A stretch of DNA of 64,000 nucleotides from assembly GCF_014384965.1 (NCBI RefSeq), contig NZ_JACRSW010000010.1, positions 3,414 through 67,413 on the forward strand. The letters are read 5' to 3'. Position 1 is the first letter of the stretch; each line of letters starts with the position of its first letter. Positions 8,188 to 16,115 of this stretch are shown here, in pieces. The notes beneath the pieces were generated by a model. The model saw only the letters and a program-made list of their open reading frames with translations. It was not told the origin of the DNA and made no database searches. Both the position numbers and the translations under genes were made by a program. Origin of the DNA: Jutongia hominis (GTDB taxonomy: Bacteria > Bacillota > Clostridia > Lachnospirales > Lachnospiraceae).

Positions 8188-9420
8188 ATGAAAGAAGAAT
8201 TAAGTATAGATATCATCGGACTTGCAGGAGCCTGTTCTTATGCTTTGGACTGTATAGAAGCAGAGTTGGTAAATATCAAAAACAAACATGGAAAAAGAGT
8301 GGCTTATATAAGTATACGTATGGCTGAATATTGGAAAATTCAAGGTGATGAATTACAAGATTTAGCCATGTGTGCTTTACTGCATGATAATGCTTTGACA
8401 CAATATATTTCGGAAGAACTGAAAAAGGATTCCGTCATTAATTGTAAAAAAGATTTATCCGAGAAAAAAACAAATCTTCATTGTATTTATGGTGAAAAAA
8501 ATATTACTAAAATTCCATTTAAAACAGATGTGTCAAATGTGATTTTGTATCATCATGAACATGCCGATGGAACTGGTCCTTTTCAAAAAAAGTGGAATGA
8601 AATTCCATTGTTTGCAAGGATTATTCATCTTGCAGATACCATTGATATTATAGGAAATAACACGGGATCTGGAAATAACAGTTGGAATTTTATATGTCAG
8701 TACCTTTTAAAAAATAGGGATGGATTATTCGATTCAGAATGTGTGAATGCCTTTTTTCATGCATTCACACATTCTGAATCTTTTATATGTTTAAGTGATA
8801 ATTCTTTTGAAATGAAGCTATGGGAGATTATCCCAAGACAAAAACAGGTTTTTGATTGGAAAACGTGTAAAAATGTCGCAGATTTTTTTGCAAAGATTGT
8901 AGATTATAAATCTTCTTTTACAAGCAGACATTCTATAGGAGTGGCTGAAAAAGCAGCTTTTTTTGCTCAATATATCGGATATGATTCTATTAATGTGCAA
9001 AAAATTTATCTGGCTGGTGCACTGCATGATATTGGGAAGATGGCAGTAGGCAATGAAATTTTGGAAAAACCGGATAAGCTTACGGATGATGAATTTTCAA
9101 AAATGAAGAATCATGCTGGCTATACATACCTTATATTATCAGAGGTTAATGATTTTGAAGAAATACGAGACTGGGCAGCTTTCCATCATGAAAAATTAAA
9201 TGGAAAAGGGTATCCTTTTGGAAAAACCGCAGCTGAATTAAATGAGCCGGAACGTATTATGGCATGTATTGATATTTATCAGGCATTAACCGAGGACAGA
9301 CCATATAAGAAAGGTTTATCGCACGAAAAAACGTGTGAGATGCTCGATGACATGGCGCAGAAAGGTTTTGTTGATTCTGATATTTCCAAGAAAATTAGGG
9401 AATGTTTTGGTGGGATCTAA
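8188..9420 (+). CDS. Tandem HD-GYP domain protein (c-di-GMP phosphodiesterase-like)
   Basis: The 410-residue protein has two HD-type domains. The C-terminal one (about residues 240-405) carries HDIGK, HHEKLNGKGYPFG and a following ADIYQALTEDRPYKK-type segment, the signature of HD-GYP phosphodiesterases that cleave cyclic-di-GMP. The N-terminal one keeps LLHDN and YHHEH but has DGTGPF where GYP would stand, so it is degenerate. There is no membrane or receiver domain. The gene starts 24 bases after rubredoxin and is followed by a hemerythrin, which suggests that oxygen or redox state may feed into signalling; that link is an inference. Confidence 0.85.
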   Translation: MKEELSIDIIGLAGACSYALDCIEAELVNIKNKHGKRVAYISIRMAEYWKIQGDELQDLAMCALLHDNALTQYISEELKKDSVINCKKDLSEKKTNLHCIYGEKNITKIPFKTDVSNVILYHHEHADGTGPFQKKWNEIPLFARIIHLADTIDIIGNNTGSGNNSWNFICQYLLKNRDGLFDSECVNAFFHAFTHSESFICLSDNSFEMKLWEIIPRQKQVFDWKTCKNVADFFAKIVDYKSSFTSRHSIGVAEKAAFFAQYIGYDSINVQKIYLAGALHDIGKMAVGNEILEKPDKLTDDEFSKMKNHAGYTYLILSEVNDFEEIRDWAAFHHEKLNGKGYPFGKTAAELNEPERIMACIDIYQALTEDRPYKKGLSHEKTCEMLDDMAQKGFVDSDISKKIRECFGGI

Positions 9421-9526
9421 CATTAAAAACGAGAAAATATAGGAAATTCATGAGAAATGCATTTGCCTATTATGAATAGTATTGAACAGGTTCATAAAAC
9501 AAATAAACTGAAAGTGGGATTAATTT

Positions 9527-9925
9527 ATGTATGAAATGAAACCAGAATATTATATCGGTATAGATATGATAGACGAAGAACACAAGCAGTTATTTAAATA
9601 TGCAGATGAGGCATATAAACTGCTTCATGATGAGTTTACACCGGATAAATATGATAGGATTGATATAATATTAGAAAATCTCCAAAATTATACAGTAAAA
9701 CACTTTAGTGATGAAGAGCAGTATATGGAATCTATTAATTATAAGAAGATATTTACACAGAAAGTTCAACATCAGGAATTTATACATAAACTCGATGAAT
9801 TTATGGAACATCACAATGATGAGGTAGAAGATCAAGATGAACAGATTATGGGAATTTTAAAATATCTCACAGAGTGGTTAATTAATCACATTCTGTATGT
9901 CGATGGTCAAATTCCAAAAGGCTGA
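9527..9925 (+). CDS. Bacteriohemerythrin-like oxygen-binding protein
   Basis: The 132-residue protein follows the hemerythrin helical pattern. Expected diiron ligands are His19 (DEEHKQL), His59 and Glu63 (KHFSDEEQYM), His82 (HQEF), His121 and Asp126 (HILYVD). The first His of the usual HxxxH pair is Gln78 here, so one of seven ligands is replaced. Hemerythrins bind O2 reversibly and in anaerobes carry or sense it. It has a poor ribosome site and its own terminator at 9934. Confidence 0.85.
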   Translation: MYEMKPEYYIGIDMIDEEHKQLFKYADEAYKLLHDEFTPDKYDRIDIILENLQNYTVKHFSDEEQYMESINYKKIFTQKVQHQEFIHKLDEFMEHHNDEVEDQDEQIMGILKYLTEWLINHILYVDGQIPKG

Positions 9926-9933
9926 TATAGTAA

Positions 9934-9972
9934 GAAAGGCTGTTATTTTTTAGAGAGTAGCAGCCTTTTTAT
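9934..9972 (+). terminator. Intrinsic terminator
   Basis: AAAGGCTGTTA pairs with TAGCAGCCTTT with one G-U pair, followed by a T run. It ends the hemerythrin transcript and the oxygen-stress block. Confidence 0.85.
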
Positions 9973-10033
9973 TTTGAATATAAAATATGACACATACACT
10001 TGACAATATGCATACGTAGAGGAAACGCATCAA

Positions 10034-10357
10034 GTGCTTGCTAAGCGAAACTTTGTGCTGGCAGTAAGAGGAGGTATCTTTGGTGATAAACCAACTTCTT
10101 ACTATGTTCTAAAGCTCACATTAAATGATGGAACTGACCAGAAACGCACGATTTTAAGCTGTATTCATGAGTACTATGAGCCGGAACAGCTCGTTGGAAA
10201 GACATGTGTAGCAATCACAAATCTTCCTACAAGAATGATGATGGGAATCCCATCAGAAGGAATGTTGATTTCAGCAGTGTACGAGTATGACGGACACGAA
10301 GGACTGAATCTGCTTATGTTAGATGACGCAATTCCTGCTGGAGCTAAGCTGTATTAA
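10034..10357 (+). CDS. Small tRNA-binding-domain (OB-fold) protein
   Basis: The 107-residue protein resembles the OB-fold tRNA-binding domain of CsaA and of the methionyl-tRNA synthetase C-terminus. The diagnostic part is KRTILSCIHEYYEPEQLVGK, then CVAITNLPTRMMMGIPSEGM, ending in a DDAIPAGAKL strand. Its N-terminal strand is divergent. The start is uncertain: GTG at 10034 with a GAGG-containing site about 12 bases upstream is the only reasonable one, since a stop lies in frame at 10001. It may be a free-standing tRNA binder or a remnant of a larger protein. Confidence 0.6.
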   Translation: MLAKRNFVLAVRGGIFGDKPTSYYVLKLTLNDGTDQKRTILSCIHEYYEPEQLVGKTCVAITNLPTRMMMGIPSEGMLISAVYEYDGHEGLNLLMLDDAIPAGAKLY

Positions 10358-10387
10358 GAGAATAAAATTAAAGATTGTATTACTTAG

Positions 10388-10425
10388 AGGACATTTTCTA
10401 AAAAAATTTAGAAGATGTCCTTTTT
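10388..10425 (+). terminator. Intrinsic terminator
   Basis: AGGACATTTTCTAAA pairs with TTTAGAAGATGTCCT, giving a long stem followed by TTTTT. It ends the tRNA-binding protein gene. Confidence 0.88.
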
Positions 10426-10565
10426 GGTGCAATTTAATCACAATACAGAACGTTAATTCGATGCGCAAGAGATGATTATTGGACAGTATAAAGTGTTATA
10501 AATAAAGCAGAAAGAAGCTAAAATGAAAAATGAGTTAACAATGAACTTTTACGGAGGTGGCTATT

Positions 10566-10775
10566 ATGCATATACTAGCGTTTATTTTAATATTTGTTGT
10601 CGGTTCAATTATTGCTGCTTGTGATGGGGATTATTCAGGAATAGCTGCAATCGGTAAATTTGTAGGATTTTTTGTATTGCTATTCGCAGTATTATGGTTA
10701 TTTACCCAGCCTGTTTTATTGATAATTGCTATTGTTGTACTGGTTTTAATTGTGATATGTTGTTCTTCAAAGTAG
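10566..10775 (+). CDS. Small two-helix membrane protein
   Basis: The 69-residue protein is almost entirely hydrophobic, with segments near residues 2-20 and 27-65 separated by CDGDYSG, and a C-terminal ICCSSK. GGAGG lies eight bases before the ATG at 10566. It is the first gene of a two-gene unit with the 53-residue protein at 10787 and lies at the edge of the WYL-HIRAN cluster. No function can be assigned. Confidence 0.6.
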   Translation: MHILAFILIFVVGSIIAACDGDYSGIAAIGKFVGFFVLLFAVLWLFTQPVLLIIAIVVLVLIVICCSSK

Positions 10776-10786
10776 AGGTGGTTTTT

Positions 10787-10948
10787 ATGATTATGTATGC
10801 ACAATTGATAGGACATAGTCCAAAAGAACGTATGGTATTATCCTACGATGTTGAGAAAGATGTGGCAAATAGCGGAATGTCATTTGATGAATACATTAAA
10901 AAAGTATTGGCTATGAATCCTGAATTTGAAAGAGTATATTGCAGATAA
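10787..10948 (+). CDS. Small protein, unknown function
   Basis: ATG 10787 is preceded by GAGGTGG at a good distance and gives 53 residues, with a soluble, acidic, helical second half (SFDEYIKKVLAMNPEFERVY). It starts 11 bases after the membrane protein gene and ends before a strong terminator at 10991, so the two form one unit. No family recognised. Confidence 0.5.
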   Translation: MIMYAQLIGHSPKERMVLSYDVEKDVANSGMSFDEYIKKVLAMNPEFERVYCR

Positions 10949-10990
10949 AAGTAATAGTGTACCAATAGTTGGACTTGCGGACATGATAGG

Positions 10991-11038
10991 AACTTCTCTT
11001 ATATGATTATTTATGGTCTCATATAAGAGAAGTTTTTA
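10991..11038 (+). terminator. Strong intrinsic terminator
   Basis: A perfect 16-base-pair stem (10991-11006 with 11019-11034) with a 12-base loop is followed by a T run. It separates the small membrane protein unit from the WYL gene. Confidence 0.92.
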
Positions 11039-11066
11039 GTTTTATCGGGGAGTTAGGAGGTGCGAT

Positions 11067-11753
11067 ATGTCTAAATCATCAAATCAGAAATTGAAACTGA
11101 TATATCTTATGAAAATTCTTCTGGAGTGGACGGATGAAACGCACAGTATTACCATGCCGGAGAGTATTGAAGCACTCGCAGCATATGATATAAGTGCGGA
11201 ATGCAAAAGTTTGTATAATGATAATGAAAATTTAAGGGTGTATGGTCTGGATGTTATAGGAACGCAGGAAGACAGGACATATTCCTATCATATAGGGAAC
11301 AGACAGTTTGAACTTGCAAAATTAAAATTATTGGTTGATTCTGTGCAGTCGGCAAAATTTATCACAGCTAAGAAGTCAAATGAACTTATAAAAAAGATAG
11401 AAGGACTTGCCAGTAAGTACGAAGCATCACAGCTACATAGGCAGGCATTTAAATCATTTGATATGGTTGCATACGCCAGAAAAATGTTTGGCATGTATGG
11501 AGGTAAAGAAGAGTGGGTGTGCATTGAGTGCGACAATTCTTTTGCTGGTGTAATGATAGACCGCTTTGGAAAAGATGTGTCAATGATCAGATTGGATGAT
11601 AAACGCTTTGTAGTCAATGTTGAGGTTGCAGTCAGCAGGCAGTTTTTAGCGTGGATCATAGGTCTTGGTGAGGGAGTAACGCTTGCTGGACCGGATAGTG
11701 TTGTTGAAATGATGAATGCTGAAATTGACAGATTGATAAAACAATATAAATAA
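11067..11753 (+). CDS. WYL-family transcriptional regulator with internal deletion
   Basis: The first 70 residues match the helix-turn-helix region of clostridial WYL regulators, here divergent, and the segment to about residue 129 (KKIEGLASKYEASQLHRQ) matches their linker helix. The C-terminal WCX-like domain is intact, from KSFDMVAYARKMFGMYGG through SRQFLAWIIGLGEG. Between them the WYL core of roughly 75-80 residues, the ligand-binding Sm-like fold with the W-Y-L triad, is absent, giving 228 instead of about 300 residues. The frame is kept. It starts with AGGAGG before ATG. It may still bind DNA but has probably lost its normal ligand response. The cluster downstream may be its target. Confidence 0.7.
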   Translation: MSKSSNQKLKLIYLMKILLEWTDETHSITMPESIEALAAYDISAECKSLYNDNENLRVYGLDVIGTQEDRTYSYHIGNRQFELAKLKLLVDSVQSAKFITAKKSNELIKKIEGLASKYEASQLHRQAFKSFDMVAYARKMFGMYGGKEEWVCIECDNSFAGVMIDRFGKDVSMIRLDDKRFVVNVEVAVSRQFLAWIIGLGEGVTLAGPDSVVEMMNAEIDRLIKQYK

Positions 11754-11775
11754 TAAGAACGTAAATTCGATATGC

Positions 11776-11805
11776 AAGGTGTGTTTATGGGACACCTTAG
11801 TTTTT
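11776..11805 (+). terminator. Intrinsic terminator of the WYL gene
   Basis: AAGGTGT pairs with ACACCTT around a nine-base loop, followed by AG and TTTTT. Confidence 0.65.
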
Positions 11806-11807
11806 AT

Positions 11808-11854
11808 AATAAGAATCAGATAAGAGATAAACTCTTACTGGTTCTTATTTTTTT
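11808..11854 (+). terminator. Second intrinsic terminator
   Basis: AATAAGAATCAGATAAGAG pairs with CTCTTACTGGTTCTTATT with small mismatches, followed by seven T. Together with the hairpin just before it, this isolates the WYL gene from the cluster that follows, or acts as a leader attenuator for it. Confidence 0.75.
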
Positions 11855-11868
11855 GGGGAGCAGGTGAG

Positions 11869-11988
11869 GTGGCAGAGTGGCAAGGTTATGGTATTGAATT
11901 AGAAAAACAGTATTACATGCTAAGGAATGTAGAGGATGCTGCATTATGTGTGAATATTATGAAGTATGCAGAAATGATGGAACATTAG
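11869..11988 (+). CDS. Possible small protein
   Basis: GTG 11869 with GGGGAG eight bases upstream opens a 39-residue frame (VAEWQGYGIELEKQYYMLRN and a helical tail ending MKYAEMMEH). It ends 14 bases before the next gene start. The coding looks orderly but there is no known match, so it may be a small leader protein or a remnant. Confidence 0.35.
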   Translation: MAEWQGYGIELEKQYYMLRNVEDAALCVNIMKYAEMMEH

Positions 11989-12002
11989 AATAGGAGGTGC
12001 CT

Positions 12003-13292
12003 ATGGGAACGGATTCTTTATATTACATAATGGATTATAGTGGTAACTATTATAGGACTAATAAAGCAGATCAGTTGGTAGCTGTGGCAGGAGAACAGGA
12101 CGCAACAGTATTTACATTTGCACAGGCGAACAGCCGTATATGTGTAGGAAAGAAAGCATCATTTTATTGTATGGTTCCGGTTGAAGAGACAGGGGAAGAT
12201 ATGAGTGGGGCAGTATCCGGAAGGGATGAAATAGACGACAATTCCGGTGCATTGCCTGTAGAAGAACGGGAAGAAAATGATGATGAATATATTTCACCGA
12301 TAAAAGAATTAACATATGATGAGGTAACAGAACCGATTGAGAAAAGTGTTGCATCGTATGACCTGTCGGAAATGGACTGGGCAGAATATCTTACTCATTT
12401 TACATATCTTGTGGAAGGACTGAAAGATTATAAGGATGAGCTCTCAAAAAAGCATTCGGATATAGACCAGAAGATATGTGATATTCTTCACTATATTGAA
12501 TTATGTGAGACTGATGAGAATGAAGCTGCTGATCTGGTTGAACTACTGAGGGTGTGCAGGGAAAACAGAAGAGATATCAAGGATGAATTGCAGAGAATCG
12601 AGTATTTTCAAACCGGCTTTGGAACGAATGCCAATGTCACTAGGGCGAAGCAGGCATTAAAAAGTATCAAAGGATTGGAAACAAGAAAGTATAAACCTAG
12701 AAAATACGAAGAGCTGTTTGAAAATTGCGTGCTTAAAGACAGGCGGTTGCAAAGAGAGGACATACATAGAAAAGCTGATATTAGTTTAGATGCAAAGCAA
12801 AGACACAGTGTTGAACCGACATTTAATGAAAAGGATGGTGAAGAAACAATGGCAGAAGAAAGAAGTTACACCCCATTTGATGGAAAAGAGAATGACTGGG
12901 TTTCATTTGCAAGGCAGCAGGCGGAGTTCTATAGAAATGCCGGGCAGTATCTAACAAATCTGCAGATAGATATCAAAGAGCTGGATGCTGAGATTGAAAA
13001 AATTCTTTTGGAAACAGAAGATGCTAATTGCAATGTGGCTCAGGGATATAAGGTATTTAAGAGACTTAAAGAACTGAGAATTGAGAAGAAAGCAAAATTG
13101 AAAGAACTTAATTGTCTATATGTATTAACAGATTATATTGATTGTGAATCCCTGGCTGATACCTGTGAAGATAATCTGGCAGAAATTGAAGATATAATGG
13201 AAGTCCCTGAACATAGTGAATTGACAAAAATGCAGTCTGTAGATAACGGACAGGAAGAGAATATGCATATAGTAGAAGATATGGTTGGTTGA
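12003..13292 (+). CDS. Uncharacterised helical protein with internal repeat
   Basis: This 429-residue protein is soluble, acidic and without catalytic motif. The N-terminal 55 residues form a small domain (LYYIMDYSGNYYRTNKADQ, then VFTFAQANSRICVGKKASFY). An acidic linker follows. Two stretches, about 117-200 and 296-380, look like related units: each begins with DW, has long heptad-like helices, an acidic middle (ETDENEAADL and ETEDANCN) and ends with a Tyr-rich or hydrophobic turn. The start at 12003 is preceded by AGGAGG at five bases. It is the largest gene of the WYL-HIRAN cluster and may be a scaffold or adaptor; that is a guess. Confidence 0.6.
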   Translation: MGTDSLYYIMDYSGNYYRTNKADQLVAVAGEQDATVFTFAQANSRICVGKKASFYCMVPVEETGEDMSGAVSGRDEIDDNSGALPVEEREENDDEYISPIKELTYDEVTEPIEKSVASYDLSEMDWAEYLTHFTYLVEGLKDYKDELSKKHSDIDQKICDILHYIELCETDENEAADLVELLRVCRENRRDIKDELQRIEYFQTGFGTNANVTRAKQALKSIKGLETRKYKPRKYEELFENCVLKDRRLQREDIHRKADISLDAKQRHSVEPTFNEKDGEETMAEERSYTPFDGKENDWVSFARQQAEFYRNAGQYLTNLQIDIKELDAEIEKILLETEDANCNVAQGYKVFKRLKELRIEKKAKLKELNCLYVLTDYIDCESLADTCEDNLAEIEDIMEVPEHSELTKMQSVDNGQEENMHIVEDMVG

Positions 13293-13312
13293 AAATAAGG
13301 AGGATAATTACC

Positions 13313-13579
13313 ATGACAAATAAGACAATATTAAGAGAAATTCATAGAGAAAATAAATCTATAAATAGAAATTTACAGAGACTGGCAAATATAGGATTGA
13401 TAGGTCTGCTTGGAAAAAGCGCTGAGGTGGCAAAGAAAACAGATGATTCTGTTGGAAAGACACTGGCAAAGACTGGGTTAATACTAGTGGTAGTGTCAGA
13501 GATAGTACTTATGATAGCGGATATTATTGATTACAGAGAAGAGAAAATAGAACAGCAACTTGAAGAAGATGATGAATAA
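13313..13579 (+). CDS. Small protein with one or two membrane helices
   Basis: The 88-residue protein has a basic N-terminus (TILREIHRENKSINRN), a weakly hydrophobic segment near residues 26-36, a clear membrane helix near residues 52-72 (TGLILVVVSEIVLMIADI) and an acidic tail. AAGGAGG lies nine bases before ATG 13313. Its stop overlaps the start of the Ser-rich gene downstream, so they are translationally coupled. Function unknown; a membrane anchor for the cluster is possible. Confidence 0.6.
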   Translation: MTNKTILREIHRENKSINRNLQRLANIGLIGLLGKSAEVAKKTDDSVGKTLAKTGLILVVVSEIVLMIADIIDYREEKIEQQLEEDDE

Positions 13580-13934
13580 GCAGGCAAGCGGAAGCTGTTA
13601 TTGTTATCTGCATAAACCATATACGGGAAGTAGTACATCCCATAGCAGTTCATCATATAGCAATAAATCGTCGAGTAGTACTTCTGAGAGTAGTACAAGT
13701 AGCTCTGGCTCAAGCAGTGGTTACAATAGTAAATCAAATTCTACAAACAAGCCATCATATAGCAGTGGCACAAAGAAAAGCACAACGGCAAAGAAGAGTA
13801 CATATGACTCTTATGATGATGGCTATGATGATATCTATATGGATGGCGATTATGACTATGATAGATATGACAGAGACAGCGATTATGCGGATGGTGTAGA
13901 TGATGCAATGGATGAGTACGGAGAAGACTGGTAA
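13569..13934 (+). CDS. Ser-rich and Asp/Tyr-rich low-complexity protein
   Basis: The roughly 121-residue protein overlaps the end of the previous gene by 11 bases. Residues 20-75 are mostly Ser with Thr, Gly, Asn and Lys, and the C-terminal 45 residues are a dense Asp/Tyr tail ending MDEYGEDW. No signal peptide is seen. Coding is supported by the sharp change in composition at codon level and by tight packing between neighbours. Such a protein would be disordered. ATG codons at 13569 and 13572 are both possible starts. Confidence 0.5.
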   Translation: MMNKQASGSCYCYLHKPYTGSSTSHSSSSYSNKSSSSTSESSTSSSGSSSGYNSKSNSTNKPSYSSGTKKSTTAKKSTYDSYDDGYDDIYMDGDYDYDRYDRDSDYADGVDDAMDEYGEDW

Positions 13935-13966
13935 AGCTGATAAAGTTTTGCGGAAAGGAGACTATT

Positions 13967-14296
13967 ATGGAAGAACTTTATTTTACAATAGCAGGTTGCA
14001 GCCATTATTTTGGCAGTGATTTTATGGAAAAAGGAATGAAAGTAAAACTTGAAAAAGAGCCGGATAATGAGTACGACAAGGAAGCAATACAGGTAAAGAT
14101 AAAAGGACTTGGAAAGATAGGATATGTGGCTAACAGCCCTTTTACTGTTAAAGGTGAGTCTATGAGTGCTGGCAGGCTGTATGACAAGATTGGAGATAAG
14201 GCGAAAGGAAAGGTTGTGTTTGTAGTTGATGGTGGGGTTGTGTGTATGATTGTCGATACAGGAGTAGATAAAAATTTGAATACCGAATATTATTGA
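13967..14296 (+). CDS. HIRAN-domain protein
   Basis: The 109-residue protein is essentially one HIRAN domain: LYFTIAGCSHYFGSDFM is the first strand, KEPDNEYDKEAIQVKI the conserved core and GKIGYVANS the following strand. HIRAN domains bind DNA ends or stalled-fork DNA in SNF2 proteins, and stand-alone bacterial forms are thought to recognise damaged DNA. AAAGGAG precedes ATG 13967. It is the last gene of the cluster and is followed by a terminator. Its presence suggests a DNA-related job for the whole cluster. Confidence 0.8.
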   Translation: MEELYFTIAGCSHYFGSDFMEKGMKVKLEKEPDNEYDKEAIQVKIKGLGKIGYVANSPFTVKGESMSAGRLYDKIGDKAKGKVVFVVDGGVVCMIVDTGVDKNLNTEYY

Positions 14297-14316
14297 TAGT
14301 GAGTTACAATAAATTG

Positions 14317-14355
14317 ATGCGGATAGGACAAATATTTGTGTTCTATCCGCATTTT
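14317..14355 (+). terminator. Intrinsic terminator
   Basis: ATGCGGATAGGACA pairs with TGTTCTATCCGCAT around an eight-base AT loop, followed by TTTT. It ends the HIRAN cluster. Confidence 0.85.
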
Positions 14356-14475
14356 AGCATCAAAAAGAATTGGATAGACTATAGGGGTAGATTGTACAGC
14401 GTTAAGTTAAAAAAATAAATGCGAGAAATCGAATTACAAATGTGAGAATTGAGAAAAAATGCAAGAAAATTTTGT

Positions 14476-14504
14476 TTGACTTTTTCAAAAAAGAAAAATA
14501 TAAT
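14476..14504 (+). promoter_or_regulatory. Promoter of the MATE gene
   Basis: TTGACT at 14476-14481 and TATAAT at 14499-14504 are spaced by 17 bases. Transcription would start near 14511, so that the first leader hairpin lies at the very 5' end of the RNA and the untranslated leader is about 225 bases long. Confidence 0.8.
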
Positions 14505-14516
14505 ACTTTTAAACGA

Positions 14517-14658
14517 GTAGCAGACTAGCGTAAATCCAGTCTTGCTACCCTTTTTTGTGTGCACCTGCTGTCACACATTATGAAAATATATCATGCAGTT
14601 TAAAGTGTGTAGCTTATCAGCGTAAGTCCGGCTTGTGAGGTAAGTACACATTTTTTTT
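14517..14658 (+). promoter_or_regulatory. Structured leader with two tandem attenuator hairpins; candidate guanidine-IV (mepA-type) riboswitch
   Basis: Hairpin 1 (14517-14548) has GTAGCA/TGCTAC and GACT/AGTC stems with loop AGCGTAAATCC and is followed by CC and six T. Hairpin 2 (14605-14649) has an outer GTGT/ACAC stem, an inner CTTATCA/TGAGGTAAG stem and a loop that begins GCGTAAGTCC, followed by eight T. Both therefore look like intrinsic terminators with nearly the same loop, AGCGTAARTCC. Conserved-loop hairpins ahead of MATE genes in Clostridia are known as the mepA motif, or guanidine-IV riboswitch. I recall the gene context but cannot verify the consensus, so the ligand assignment is tentative. 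That the leader is regulatory is well supported. Confidence 0.6.
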
Positions 14659-14735
14659 ATGCAGAAAAAGGAGGCTAAATCTTCTCCTCGCCAAAGGGTT
14701 CGGATTTTGCTTCACAAAACAAGGAGGATTATAAG

Positions 14736-16103
14736 ATGGCAGAAAGTAACAAGATGAAGGAGATGCCGGTAAATAAGCTCATGGTACAGATGGGAATACC
14801 GATGATCTTATCTATGGCATTGCAGGCGGTTTACAACATTGTAGACAGTGCCTTTGTTGGAAACATGAGATCAGGAAGTGATACAGCACTAAATGCGCTG
14901 ACACTGGTGTTCCCGGTTCAGATGCTCATGGTGGCAGTCGGAATCGGAACAGGTGTGGGAACCAATGCACTTCTTGCAAGAACACTTGGTCAGGGAAATG
15001 AGAAAAAAGCTGCAAAAGTTGCGGGAAACAGTTTATTTCTTGGAGTAATTATTTATGTGGTATGTCTATTGTTCGGGATTTTTGGAGTAAAATCATACAT
15101 CTCATCACAGACCGTTGATCCGGAAGTGATTTCAGTGGGAACAAGCTACTTAAGAATATGCTGTGTGATTTCATTTGGAATTATTTTCTTTTCATTATTT
15201 GAAAAACTCTTACAGGCGACAGGGCATTCACTATATTCTACAATCGGTCAGGTTGTGGGTGCAGTGGTAAATATTATCCTTGATCCGATCATGATTTATG
15301 GTATTGGACCGGTTCCTGAAATGGGAGTGAGGGGAGCTGCATATGCAACTGTTATTGGACAGGTTGCGTCTGCAATATTATTGTTTGTATTTCATATGAA
15401 ACTGAATAAGGAAATTGAACATGATGTAAAGTATATGAAGCCGGACAGCGGAATAATCAAGGAAATATATGCAATTGGACTTCCTGCAATTATTGCACAG
15501 GCACTTATGTCTATCATGGTATATGTGATGAATCTGATTTTGAAATTCAGTCCTTCCGCACAGACCGCATACGGATTGTTCTATAAAGTACAGCAGTTTG
15601 TATTATTCCTCGCCTTTGGGCTTAGAGATGCAATCACTCCGATTATTGCATTTGCTTATGGTATGAGAAGTAAAAAGAGAATGCAGGATGGAATCAGGTA
15701 TGGACTGCTCTATACCATTGCATTAATGATTCTGGGAATTGCAATTACGGAATTCTTCCCTGGAGCTTTTGCAACTTTGTTCAATGCAGGACAGTCAAGG
15801 GAATATTTTATCGGAGCAATGAGGATAATCTCAATAAGTTTTCTGTTTGCCGGAATAAATGTTGCTTATCAGGGGATTTATCAGGCACTGGATGGTGGAA
15901 TTGAATCATTGGTAATCTCTCTTCTGAGACAGCTTATCATTATTCTGCCACTGGCTGGAATTTTTTCTCTGTTTGTCAGAAATGGTCAGATGGGAGTTTC
16001 TCTGATCTGGTGGGCATTCCCAATAACTGAGGTTATTTCATGCCTGGTAGGATACGTATTTTTAAAGAGAATCAGAAAAAATAAAGTAGATGTTTTGAAT
16101 TAG
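14736..16103 (+). CDS. MATE-family efflux transporter (MepA type)
   Basis: The 455-residue protein has the length and about 12 membrane helices of MATE exporters and starts with [20 protein letters not shown], followed by VDSAFVG, the usual first and second helix pattern. These proteins expel cationic drugs and small organic cations in exchange for Na+ or H+. A ribosome site AAGGAGG precedes ATG 14736. A long structured leader with two terminator-like hairpins controls it, so expression is probably induced by a small ligand. A cytidylate kinase-like gene follows 12 bases later and is likely co-transcribed. Confidence 0.9.
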   Translation: MAESNKMKEMPVNKLMVQMGIPMILSMALQAVYNIVDSAFVGNMRSGSDTALNALTLVFPVQMLMVAVGIGTGVGTNALLARTLGQGNEKKAAKVAGNSLFLGVIIYVVCLLFGIFGVKSYISSQTVDPEVISVGTSYLRICCVISFGIIFFSLFEKLLQATGHSLYSTIGQVVGAVVNIILDPIMIYGIGPVPEMGVRGAAYATVIGQVASAILLFVFHMKLNKEIEHDVKYMKPDSGIIKEIYAIGLPAIIAQALMSIMVYVMNLILKFSPSAQTAYGLFYKVQQFVLFLAFGLRDAITPIIAFAYGMRSKKRMQDGIRYGLLYTIALMILGIAITEFFPGAFATLFNAGQSREYFIGAMRIISISFLFAGINVAYQGIYQALDGGIESLVISLLRQLIIILPLAGIFSLFVRNGQMGVSLIWWAFPITEVISCLVGYVFLKRIRKNKVDVLN

Positions 16104-16115
16104 GAGGAATAAAAA

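Noticed and set aside
10448..11778. A 22-base motif (GAACGTWAATTCGATRYGCAAG) present at 10448 and 11757
   Set aside because: Only two copies, one inside a terminator arm; too little to call a repeat family or regulator site.
11863..11892. tRNA-like start (GGTGAGGTGGCAGAGTGGCA)
   Set aside because: It resembles the 5' part of a Leu or Ser tRNA, but no anticodon stem, T-arm or matching acceptor end follows.
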